Shown one piece after another: positions 1 through 6,389 of a stretch of DNA of 6,425 nucleotides. Origin of the DNA: Magnetococcales bacterium (lineage in GTDB: Bacteria > Pseudomonadota > Magnetococcia > Magnetococcales > Magnetaquicoccaceae); assembly GCA_015228895.1 (NCBI GenBank), contig JADGCR010000129.1:1-6425 (forward strand), written 5' to 3'. The notes beneath the pieces were generated by a model that was given only the letters and a program-made list of their open reading frames with translations, was not told where the DNA came from and searched no databases. Made by a program: the position numbers and the translations under genes. Numbering within the stretch: position 1 is the stretch's first letter; each line of letters starts with the position of its first letter.

Positions 1-502
1 CTACCAGAATTTCTTCAAGCTCATTGCTGGCATAACTTTCCATGCCTGCCCAAGCAAATCCTTTTCCTTCGTTCAGATAAAGAAATGAGTAGGGATGGCC
101 ATGTTTCTGTCCTTTTCGACGTTGCCGAAGGCGCTCCTTCTGAACATAAGGACGCCCATTGCGATCCAAATTAACCGCCAACTCATAAGTTATTGGTCGA
201 GCATTTCTTTCTTCTCTGTAGTATAATTCAAATTCAATGGGTTCTGCGTCTACTCCTTGCGATCGAAGCCTTTGAAAGCCGCCTCGTTCTCTCAAGTCAC
301 AGGCTTCCTCAACCCCGACGCGCAGACAATCCCCCAAAAATCCAAAGGCGTCAAACAAAGAACTTTTCCCAGAGCCATTTTTCCCAATCACAACGGTTAA
401 TGGTGTCAATGGATCCACAGGTTGTATGTTCCATAATTTTCCGAGTGTCACATCCTTTAATGCCCGGTAATTTTTGATGCGCAGTCCTTCCAGTTTAGCC
501 AT
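1..502 (-). CDS. AAA-family ATPase (SMC/RecF-like), N-terminal part, cut by the window edge
   Basis: The first 167 residues of a longer protein are present, reading from ATG at 502 off the left edge with no stop. It begins MAKLEGLRIKNYRALKDVTL, the typical first strand of AAA_21/AAA15 (COG4637-like) ATPases. The Walker A motif is GKNGSGKS at residues 40-47, followed by SLFDAFGFLGDCL. The Walker B and signature motifs would lie beyond the edge. Proteins of this group bind and hydrolyse ATP on SMC/ABC-like heads in the cytoplasm. Many are found in defence or mobile gene pairs, for example with a small TOPRIM or nuclease-like partner, but no partner is visible here. A strong Shine-Dalgarno supports the start. 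Codons such as AGA, CGA, TTA and ATA and the low GC differ sharply from the sugar genes, which suggests separate acquisition. The family call is firm; the biological role is open. Confidence 0.85.
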   Translation of the reverse strand, partial: MAKLEGLRIKNYRALKDVTLGKLWNIQPVDPLTPLTVVIGKNGSGKSSLFDAFGFLGDCLRVGVEEACDLRERGGFQRLRSQGVDAEPIEFELYYREERNARPITYELAVNLDRNGRPYVQKERLRQRRKGQKHGHPYSFLYLNEGKGFAWAGMESYASNELEEILV

Positions 503-507
503 CTGCT

Positions 508-516
508 CTCTCCTCC
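508..516 (-). promoter_or_regulatory. Ribosome binding site of the AAA ATPase gene
   Basis: On the minus strand GGAGGAGAG ends five bases before the ATG at 502, with the GGAGGA core eight bases away. It fixes the start of the edge-cut ATPase gene and shows that this gene is translated independently of the methyltransferase 67 bases upstream. Confidence 0.7.
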
Positions 517-569
517 ACCCGATTCACCGCCTGATCATGCCACAGTGCGCCGTTGACCCGCTGGAAGAA

Positions 570-1211
570 TCAGACTCTCTGACAAACATAGATAAAGCGG
601 TCCCCCCGCTCGCCCTTTTTCATCTCGATCACCACCTTGAAGCCGTTCCGGGCCAGCAGGGCGCGAAAGGGTTCCGGGTCGATTTCGAGCAACTCCTTTT
701 TGCGCCAAAGATTCTTGAAGCGTTTCCAATAGCGGGAGAGGGTTCTGGGGTGGGCGGTGATGGCGAACACCCCATACCCACCCTCCCGCAACAGGGAGGC
801 GACCTTCCGCATGGAGGCGTCGGTATGGGGCAGGTAGGCGCCATGAATCCCCGCGGTATGCACGATGTCGAAACGACGTTCCGAATCGAACCGGGCGAAC
901 TCCGCCACCTGGGCCTCCACATGGGTCATGTTGAATCTGGCGATCAGTTCATGGCACTTTTCGATCATCTTCCTGGAGTAGTCGATGCCATACACCCTCC
1001 TGGCATGGGCATAGAGCCGCAAAAAACCTCCGGTCCCGCACCCCACATACAGGAGGGTGTAATCCCGGAACAGCGCGTCCACCAGCAAAGTTTCCACATA
1101 GTCGATGCGATACGATTCCGACACCTGATCGGGATGGCTGTCGGCATAGCTGGCGACATAGCGGTCCGAACAATCCTCCCCGAACATGGGGGCCCTGCCT
1201 TTCATTTCCAT
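570..1211 (-). CDS. Class I SAM-dependent methyltransferase, substrate unknown
   Basis: A 213-residue Rossmann-fold methyltransferase. Motif I is LLYVGCGTGG at residues 53-62, which binds S-adenosylmethionine. The acidic end of strand 2 is D77 in YGIDYS, and the motif IV region is DIVHTAG at 115-121. GFKVVIEMKKG near residues 190-200 fits the last beta strands of the fold. The length matches a minimal single-domain enzyme of the Methyltransf_11/25 type. There is no signal peptide or membrane segment, so it acts in the cytoplasm. It lies 119 bases after the capsule-type glycosyltransferase gene, so a sugar O- or N-methylation role is plausible, but nothing in the sequence names the substrate. 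ATG at 1205 (Met3) is an alternative start, because the Shine-Dalgarno sits unusually close to the first ATG. It is the last gene before the composition changes. Confidence 0.85.
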   Translation of the reverse strand: MEMKGRAPMFGEDCSDRYVASYADSHPDQVSESYRIDYVETLLVDALFRDYTLLYVGCGTGGFLRLYAHARRVYGIDYSRKMIEKCHELIARFNMTHVEAQVAEFARFDSERRFDIVHTAGIHGAYLPHTDASMRKVASLLREGGYGVFAITAHPRTLSRYWKRFKNLWRKKELLEIDPEPFRALLARNGFKVVIEMKKGERGDRFIYVCQRV

Positions 1212-1330
1212 GCTCCCTCCTCACGGCGCGTGATCAGCCAAGCGCAAATCAGATCAATGATCCCCCCCTGTCCGAGAATGCACCTTCCAGGGAGGGCATC
1301 CAACAGGCAATCCCGCTCATCAAGAAAGGT
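1212..1330 (-). other. 119-base intergenic gap between glycosyltransferase and methyltransferase genes
   Basis: This is the largest gap in the window. On the minus strand it contains a run of seven G (1262-1268), a short palindrome GATCA-T-TGATC (1252-1262), and the methyltransferase ribosome binding site at its end. No stem followed by a T-run and no good sigma-70 promoter were recognised. The frame of the upstream gene stays open for about 40 codons after its stop, but there is no plausible start for a separate small gene. A promoter or processing site may lie here, but none can be shown. Confidence 0.5.
1213..1222 (-). promoter_or_regulatory. Ribosome binding site of the methyltransferase gene
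   Basis: GAGGAGGGAG on the minus strand lies directly before the ATG at 1211. The AGGAGG core is four bases from that ATG and ten bases from the ATG at 1205, so either could be used. The shifted GGGAG part would be too close to the first ATG. Confidence 0.6.
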
Positions 1331-2881
1331 TCATTGCGTTCTCATCGTTCCTTTCCCTTCTGCCAGCCAGGCGGCGATTTCCCCGTGCAGATGATGCCAC
1401 ATGGGTTCCTTGTCATCCTGCGACCCCCCTTCCCAGATGCCACCGTAGTTCATTTTGAAGCCGTATTCCATGGCCAGGGCGATGTAGCGCAACAGAGCCT
1501 GGTCGTTTTCCGGGCGGGTCGGGTCGAAACCGAGCATGTGGCTCTTGATGAGGGCGGACAACCGGGTGAAATCGGTGCATTGCTTCACCTGGGGCAACAG
1601 CAGGGAGACTCCGAGATTGCCAAACTGGATCACCGGCTTGTTCAGGAAGGCGGCTTCCACCAGGGTGGTGCCAGAGGGGGCGATCACCCCACGGGCGCGG
1701 GCCAGCAGGGTCTTGGAGGGAGTGCGGTAGTCCACCAGACAGATGTTGACCTGATGCTTGAGTTTGAACAGATACTCCGGGCTGCGCTTGCCCGCCATGG
1801 CCGGGTGGTCCTTGACCACCAGCGCCAGACTTCCCGGCATGGACATGGCGGTCAGACGGGCGCACTCCAACTGGTTGTTGAAGTGGGGGGCAATGACGTC
1901 GATGGTCTGTTCCGGCTGGAACTGCAACGGAAAATAGATGAAATCATCCGGTATCGGATCGTAGGCGAACCCATTGGCGGCCTTGAGGTAACGGTATTCG
2001 CAAACATGGTCCCGGATGATCAGACGGGGCGGCAGCCGGTCGATGTGCATGGCCTTGGTGTTGGGCATCCGGTGTTTCCTGCTGAATTTCCGTCGGAAGG
2101 CCAACTCCAGCATCTTCAAATAAAACAGCGGGTTGATGATTTTCTTCAGAGCCTCGTCGGGATTGTTCACATACGCCGCGTAATCCGGTTTGATGAATTT
2201 CTCCCGGAAGGTTTCCAGATAGTTCCGGGCCTCGGGGAAACAGGGCAGGCTCTCCACCGGGGTGTGGGCGTGCTGGACGAACCGATCGAAAACGATCCCT
2301 TCCGCGTCGTTGTGGTCCCGGACCCACATGTAATAACCGGAAATCTTGGTATCCGTGACATTGCGCACGAAAATCCCCCGCTTGCGCGCCAGGGTGAGCA
2401 TGAACAGATGGGGCAGGGCCACGGCGTTGGGCATGATGATCAGGTTGGGGCGCACCGTATCCAGCATCTCCACGATGAGCTTGTAGGTCATGACGACGAT
2501 CCGCCTGATCTCCGCGTCCGGGGTGGATTGGGTGAAGGCGTAATAATATTTCCTGGCATAATCCTTGACGTGGATGCGCAGGGACTGGACGAACGGCCAG
2601 ATGGAATCCACCCCCAACGCCGCGGCGATCTCGTCCAGGGTGGTGGGATCGTCCCCCACATAGCGGGCCGGATCGTCCAGATGGTCCTCCCAGAACCAAC
2701 TGCGGGAGGAATGGATGGTCTTTTGTTGTTCCAGGCTCTCCCGGGCGGTGCGTTTGAAGATCAACGCGGAGAACTCCGTCCCCGGATAGGTCCGCTCCAG
2801 CCGTTCGCACAGGAACTGGCCAAAGCGCATGCCCCAGTTTCTTTGATAGAAGATCAGCACCTTCAACTTGTCTGCGGTCAT
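1331..2881 (-). CDS. KpsS-like capsule polysaccharide biosynthesis protein, candidate glycosyltransferase
   Basis: A 516-residue soluble protein with a GT-B-like layout and hallmarks of the Capsule_synth (KpsS/LipB-type) family. The C-terminal half carries YFPLQFQPEQT at 316-326, VVKDHP at 355-360 and a nucleotide-sugar loop running ARGVIAPSGTTLVEAAFLNK at 396-415, followed by PVIQFG. Family members use CMP-activated acidic sugars such as CMP-Kdo, so in a pseudaminic acid locus a CMP-pseudaminic acid transferase is an attractive guess. A KpsS-type protein has been put forward as the Pse transferase in Acinetobacter capsule loci (from memory). The start at 2881 is chosen because MTADKLKVLIFYQRN begins the first Rossmann strand, GGAG lies six bases upstream, and the ATG overlaps the stop of the preceding gene as ATGA. 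No signal peptide or membrane helix is seen. The family call is solid; donor and acceptor are inferred. Confidence 0.8.
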   Translation of the reverse strand: MTADKLKVLIFYQRNWGMRFGQFLCERLERTYPGTEFSALIFKRTARESLEQQKTIHSSRSWFWEDHLDDPARYVGDDPTTLDEIAAALGVDSIWPFVQSLRIHVKDYARKYYYAFTQSTPDAEIRRIVVMTYKLIVEMLDTVRPNLIIMPNAVALPHLFMLTLARKRGIFVRNVTDTKISGYYMWVRDHNDAEGIVFDRFVQHAHTPVESLPCFPEARNYLETFREKFIKPDYAAYVNNPDEALKKIINPLFYLKMLELAFRRKFSRKHRMPNTKAMHIDRLPPRLIIRDHVCEYRYLKAANGFAYDPIPDDFIYFPLQFQPEQTIDVIAPHFNNQLECARLTAMSMPGSLALVVKDHPAMAGKRSPEYLFKLKHQVNICLVDYRTPSKTLLARARGVIAPSGTTLVEAAFLNKPVIQFGNLGVSLLLPQVKQCTDFTRLSALIKSHMLGFDPTRPENDQALLRYIALAMEYGFKMNYGGIWEGGSQDDKEPMWHHLHGEIAAWLAEGKGTMRTQ

Positions 2882-3858
2882 GGTCTGCTCCAGCGAAGAT
2901 CCAGGGAAAGACGGGTATCCCCGCCGAACCCCCTCTTGAATTGACTGATGTTCAAATTCTTCCGGTCCGGGTTGTGCTGGTTGGGATACAACTGCTCTCC
3001 CATTTCGAACTGGCGGCACCCCAGTTGTCGCGCCTGTTCGATCGCCCGCCACAGGATGGCGTGGGACAGGGGCTTGTCGAACAGGTCGCGCCGGGAGGCG
3101 CTCACCCCGTAATAGCAGGTCGCGGCGTTATGGATGAACAGGGCCGCGGTGACCAGCGTCCCCTCCAGCTCTCCGGTGATCATGAACGCCTCCCCCTGTT
3201 GGATCATCCCGGCTTGCAGCTCCCAACTCCTGGGGGAACGGGTCTCCCGGCCCGCCTCCTGGATGTGGAGTTGACGAAAGGCCTCGAAGCGGTCGGGGTC
3301 GAACGCCACCTGGATCTCCAGGTGGTTGCGGCCCCAGTTGATCAGGCTTTTGTAACTCTTGCGCACCCTGCCCCACAACGGTTGGGTCCCATGCGTCAGA
3401 TCCAGGATGCTGGAAAAAACCGGGGTGGCGACCGCCCCCATGTCCAGCAAATGTTCCCCCAGCGACGTGAGCGCCCCCCCGGGCAGGGGATCCTGATAGC
3501 GCAGCACGGCGATGGAGCGGGTTTGCAGCAGGGTGTCCAGTTGCTGTTTCACCGCCATGAAGGCCCGCTGACGTTGCCCGGAGGGGATCTCTCCCGCCTC
3601 CACATAGGCGACGGGTCGGCCAAAGGCGTTCAGCTCCACCACCCCATCGGGCCGGTTCTGCACACTCCACAGCACCCCCAGCAGAGGTTTGCCCGCTTCC
3701 ACCACCACCACGGAGCACTCCGCAAACCCGCCCCCGAAATATTCACGGGCATACTCCAGATGCCCCGGAAGATGAAACGGGTGCAACACCCCATGGCCCA
3801 GGGTCAGGTCCGACCAGTGGCGGGGAAATTCCGGGTGGGCTGCGAACACGATCTCCAT
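2878..3858 (-). CDS. FemAB/GNAT-like acyltransferase, candidate sugar-modifying enzyme
   Basis: A 326-residue protein that looks like the Acetyltransf_6/FemAB group, with two GNAT-like halves. The C-terminal half shows the usual order: AALFIHN at 238-244, CYYGVSASRRDLF at 248-260, LSHAILWRAIEQARQLGCRQ at 264-283 followed by FEMGE, and ISQFKRGFGG at 304-313. The FKRGFGG ending is typical of these enzymes. Such proteins transfer acyl or aminoacyl groups in the cytoplasm, and members in surface-glycan loci often decorate sugar amino groups. The start is six bases after the pseI stop, and the stop overlaps the KpsS-like gene by ATGA, so all are translated as one unit. It is distinct from the PseH-like domain fused to PseG, so it may add a second acyl substituent to the nonulosonic acid or modify the final glycan. 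That substrate is inference. Confidence 0.75.
   Translation of the reverse strand: MEIVFAAHPEFPRHWSDLTLGHGVLHPFHLPGHLEYAREYFGGGFAECSVVVVEAGKPLLGVLWSVQNRPDGVVELNAFGRPVAYVEAGEIPSGQRQRAFMAVKQQLDTLLQTRSIAVLRYQDPLPGGALTSLGEHLLDMGAVATPVFSSILDLTHGTQPLWGRVRKSYKSLINWGRNHLEIQVAFDPDRFEAFRQLHIQEAGRETRSPRSWELQAGMIQQGEAFMITGELEGTLVTAALFIHNAATCYYGVSASRRDLFDKPLSHAILWRAIEQARQLGCRQFEMGEQLYPNQHNPDRKNLNISQFKRGFGGDTRLSLDLRWSRP
2888..2891 (-). promoter_or_regulatory. Ribosome binding site deciding the start of the KpsS-like gene
   Basis: GGAG on the minus strand sits six bases before the ATG at 2881, inside the last codons of the preceding acyltransferase gene. It favours this start over the in-frame ATG at 3052, which would bury 57 codons inside the upstream gene. 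Confidence 0.6.
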
Positions 3859-3864
3859 TTCCGG

Positions 3865-4926
3865 TCACTCCCCGGCCACCAGGGACCACGCCAGGGGGGT
3901 GCCGCGGGCAATGGGACGCGACGCTTTTTTTCCCAGAATTTCGGGATAGCAGCCAGGGGCCAGACCGTGGCCGGGGCGGATGCTGCGCACGTTGGCCGCC
4001 GTGAACATCTCCCCGGCGGCCACATCCGCCACCACATACAGGGAACGCCGAAAGATCACGTTGCCCGCCTCGCTTGGCTTGCGCTCCCATCCGCCCCGGC
4101 CCAGGGCCGACCAGGCGGTCCTGCACCCCTGACAGACCGCCCGCAACTCTTCGGGTTGCAACGAGAAGGCCGCGTCCGGTCCCCCGTCGGAGCGGCGCAG
4201 AGTGACATGTTTTTCGATGATGCCGGCCCCCAGAGCCACGGCGGCCACCGGCACCGTGGTCTCCAGGGTGTGGTCGGACAGGCCGGTCACGATCTCCGGA
4301 AAGCTGTCGGCCAACGCCCCCAGGGTCCGCAGATGGCACTCCTCCGGGGGGGTGGGATAGCCGCTCACGCAGTGCAACAGGGCCATTTCCCGGCACCCTC
4401 CCCCCTTGGCCGCGTCCACGGCGGCCCGGATCTCCTCCAGGTTGGCCATGCCGGTGGAGAGGATCATCGGTTTACCGGTGGCGGCCACTTTCCGGATCAG
4501 GGGCAGGTCCACCAGTTCGAACGAGGCGATCTTGTAGGCGGGAGTCCGGAGTTCCTCCAGAAAATCCACAGCCGTAAAGTCGAACGGAGAGCTGAACAGG
4601 GTAAGCCCCAACGCGCGCGCCCGGGCGAACAGGGGGGCATGCCACGCCCAGGGGGTGTGGGCCTGCTGGTAGAGCCGATAGAGGGTGTAACCGTCCCACA
4701 ACCCCCCCTGGATGCGAAACTCCGGGGCGTCGCAATCGATGGTGATGGTGTCGGCGGTATAGGTTTGCAGCTTGACCGCGTCCGCTCCGGCCTGTTTGAC
4801 CGCCTCCAGGAGCTGCATGGCGCTCTCCAGGCTGCCATTGTGGTTGCCGGAGAGTTCCGCGATGACATACGGGGGGTGACCGGCCCCGATGGCCCGACCG
4901 GCGATATGCATGATGGGAGGATTCAT
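3865..4926 (-). CDS. pseI: Pseudaminic acid synthase PseI
   Basis: This 353-residue enzyme condenses 2,4-diacetamido-2,4,6-trideoxy-L-altrose with phosphoenolpyruvate to form pseudaminic acid in the cytoplasm. The NeuB-type TIM barrel spans about residues 18-285, with VIAELSGNHNG (21-31), GADAVKLQTYTADT (47-60), FSSPFDF (111-117), YKIASFELVD (131-140), STGMA (157-161), LHCVSGYPTP (184-193) and GLSDHT (215-220). The likely metal-binding histidines are H219 and H240. AELSGNHN and RRSDGGPDAAFS (244-255) point to PseI rather than NeuB or LegI. A C-terminal SAF (antifreeze-like) domain covers about 292-350. Length is normal for the family. The ATG at 4926 overlaps the stop of the pseG fusion gene as ATGA. 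ATG at 4911 (Met6, MHIAGRAIG) is an alternative that matches the usual PseI N-terminus. No good Shine-Dalgarno is seen, so translation is probably coupled. Confidence 0.95.
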   Translation of the reverse strand: MNPPIMHIAGRAIGAGHPPYVIAELSGNHNGSLESAMQLLEAVKQAGADAVKLQTYTADTITIDCDAPEFRIQGGLWDGYTLYRLYQQAHTPWAWHAPLFARARALGLTLFSSPFDFTAVDFLEELRTPAYKIASFELVDLPLIRKVAATGKPMILSTGMANLEEIRAAVDAAKGGGCREMALLHCVSGYPTPPEECHLRTLGALADSFPEIVTGLSDHTLETTVPVAAVALGAGIIEKHVTLRRSDGGPDAAFSLQPEELRAVCQGCRTAWSALGRGGWERKPSEAGNVIFRRSLYVVADVAAGEMFTAANVRSIRPGHGLAPGCYPEILGKKASRPIARGTPLAWSLVAGE

Positions 4927-6389
4927 TCGGGTTCCAGTGTGTGGCGGTAGTGGTCCAGACGTCGATAACCGGCCCGCTGGAACAAAGTCAGGGAGGCGTC
5001 ATTTTCCGGGCGGATCCAGGCCAGATGGCGCGCCCAAGGCAGCAGGAACCGTCCCATGCGCAGCGCCCCCCCGGCCAGGCCCAGACGGTAGCGGTCCGGC
5101 GCCACCAGGATGGAGACTTCATAAGTCTCGTCCGTTTCGTCGGGCAGGCGATCGAAACGCAACACCCCGGCGGGCCGATCGCCGTGCATGATGAGATTGA
5201 ACACCGAGCCGGGGTCCGCCAGCCGGGCCCGCATCCACTGGCGATGCTCCTCCAGGGCGGGGGGACGGGGATTGCGGGCGAACTGGCGGGTGCGGGGCTC
5301 CTGTTGCCAGGTCCAGACGAGGTGGGCGTCCTCCAGGGTGGCGGGACGCAGCCCGATGGGCGCTCCATCCCTGGCCGTCTCCGGCCACAACCCCAGGACA
5401 CTCCGGGGCGCGCCCAGTCCGTCGCAGAGCCGGGCCGCCGCCTCGCCCATGCGACGCAGACCCTGGGAATCGCGCCACAGGTCGCCCAGCAGCCGGGGAA
5501 GGTTGTCCGTGTCGCAGGGGAGCGCGGCGTTGGCCTCGGACAGGGCGCTGGTCACCAGTTTCTGGTTGTCCGCGAGGATCAGCGTCAAGGTGGGCAGTCC
5601 CAGGCAGCACCGTTCCCAGGCCGAGGTTCCCCCCGCGCCGATGGCCAGATCCGCCGCGCCCATCAGTTGATGCATCCGTCCGGCGTCCACATGGAGCGTG
5701 ACCTTCCTGGACATGTTTTCCGCCTGTTGGCGCACCGCGTCCACGAACGGGGCCGACCGGCCCAGCACCACATCCACCTCCGCGTCCACTTGCGCCCGGA
5801 CGATCCCGTCCAGCACCCTGGCCGTGACGTTGTTGGCGTCGGTCATCCCCAGCGTGACCAGCAGACGCCCGGACCGCCGCTCCCGCCGCCGGGCCAGGGT
5901 GGCGCAACGGTGCCGGGCAAAGGCGGGGCGCAGCAACAGATGATCCGTGCCCAGCAGCATGCGGCACCCCGCCGGCGTCAGACCCGCGTAGCAGGAGTCC
6001 CGCCGTCCCAGGGTGTGATCCAGCAGCCAGTCGCAATCATGGGGACGGTCCGCCAGATCGTCGATCACCAGGATCTTTTTGGCCCAACCCCGACAGGGGG
6101 TCTCAAAGCGGGCGTCCCGGCCATAATGGTCCACCACCAGCAGATCACACCCCTCCGGCCAGAAGGCGGCCATGGCCTGCGGCTCCGCCTCGATGGGCAG
6201 TTCCGCGGGCAACGTCATCACCCCGCACGCGCCCCCCGCCAGACCGGGAACCACCTCCCGACTCCCGGCCCGACAGGCGAACGCCACCCGGTGTCCCTGG
6301 GCGACCATGGCCCCGGCCAGGGTCAGGCAGCGCATGGCATGTCCCCCTCCGATGGTCACGGACGCGTCGGTACGCAAGACCACGTTCAT
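4923..6389 (-). CDS. pseG: PseG-PseH fusion: UDP-diacetamido-trideoxy-altropyranose hydrolase with C-terminal GNAT acetyltransferase
   Basis: A 488-residue two-domain protein. Residues 1-335 are PseG, a GT-B-like hydrolase that removes UDP from UDP-2,4-diacetamido-2,4,6-trideoxy-beta-L-altropyranose. RTDASVTIGGGHAMRCL (6-22) carries H17, matching the proposed catalytic histidine of Campylobacter PseG. Also visible are VVDHYGRD (85-92), IDDLADRPHDCDWLLD (109-124), LLVTLGMTD (176-184) and GAGGTSAWERCCLGLPT (251-267). Residues 345-488 are a GNAT domain with the acetyl-CoA loop RYRLGLAGGAL (433-443) and PENDASLTLFQRAGYR (461-476), in the place of PseH, which N4-acetylates UDP-4-amino-4,6-dideoxy-beta-L-AltNAc. 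The two domains catalyse consecutive steps, with the hydrolase first in the chain although its reaction comes second. The gene is joined to its neighbours by TGATG at the start and ATGA at the end. The PseG call is very secure and the PseH assignment rests on position and fold. Confidence 0.93.
   Translation of the reverse strand: MNVVLRTDASVTIGGGHAMRCLTLAGAMVAQGHRVAFACRAGSREVVPGLAGGACGVMTLPAELPIEAEPQAMAAFWPEGCDLLVVDHYGRDARFETPCRGWAKKILVIDDLADRPHDCDWLLDHTLGRRDSCYAGLTPAGCRMLLGTDHLLLRPAFARHRCATLARRRERRSGRLLVTLGMTDANNVTARVLDGIVRAQVDAEVDVVLGRSAPFVDAVRQQAENMSRKVTLHVDAGRMHQLMGAADLAIGAGGTSAWERCCLGLPTLTLILADNQKLVTSALSEANAALPCDTDNLPRLLGDLWRDSQGLRRMGEAAARLCDGLGAPRSVLGLWPETARDGAPIGLRPATLEDAHLVWTWQQEPRTRQFARNPRPPALEEHRQWMRARLADPGSVFNLIMHGDRPAGVLRFDRLPDETDETYEVSILVAPDRYRLGLAGGALRMGRFLLPWARHLAWIRPENDASLTLFQRAGYRRLDHYRHTLEPE

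Noticed and set aside
193..477. A plus-strand open frame of 94 codons opposite the ATPase
   Set aside because: It lies antisense to the Walker A region of the ATPase, whose reading frame is well supported by motif and ribosome binding site.
553..594. A TTGACC box on the plus strand followed by CATAGAT as a promoter
   Set aside because: The spacing is about 29 bases instead of about 17, and no plus-strand gene follows it.
1252..1262. Short palindrome GATCA-A-TGATC as a terminator or operator
   Set aside because: A five-base stem with a one-base loop and no T-run cannot act as an intrinsic terminator, and no regulator is known that would recognise it here.
474..1394. A plus-strand open frame of 306 codons opposite the methyltransferase
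   Set aside because: It spans the methyltransferase gene and both flanking gaps in antisense and has no recognisable motif.
1334..2944. A plus-strand open frame of 536 codons opposite the KpsS-like gene
   Set aside because: It mirrors the glycosyltransferase gene almost exactly, shows no domain and has no credible ribosome binding site.
2882..3052. N-terminal extension of the KpsS-like protein by 57 residues from ATG at 3052
   Set aside because: The extra codons overlap the FemAB-like gene out of frame and encode low-quality Gly/Pro/Arg-rich sequence. The ATG at 2881 has GGAG, an ATGA overlap and a proper first Rossmann strand.
2941..4950. A plus-strand open frame of 669 codons opposite the FemAB-like gene and pseI
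   Set aside because: It is antisense to genes with clear family motifs. Its product is rich in Gly, Pro, Arg, Gln and His with no recognisable domain, as expected for the complement of GC-rich coding DNA.
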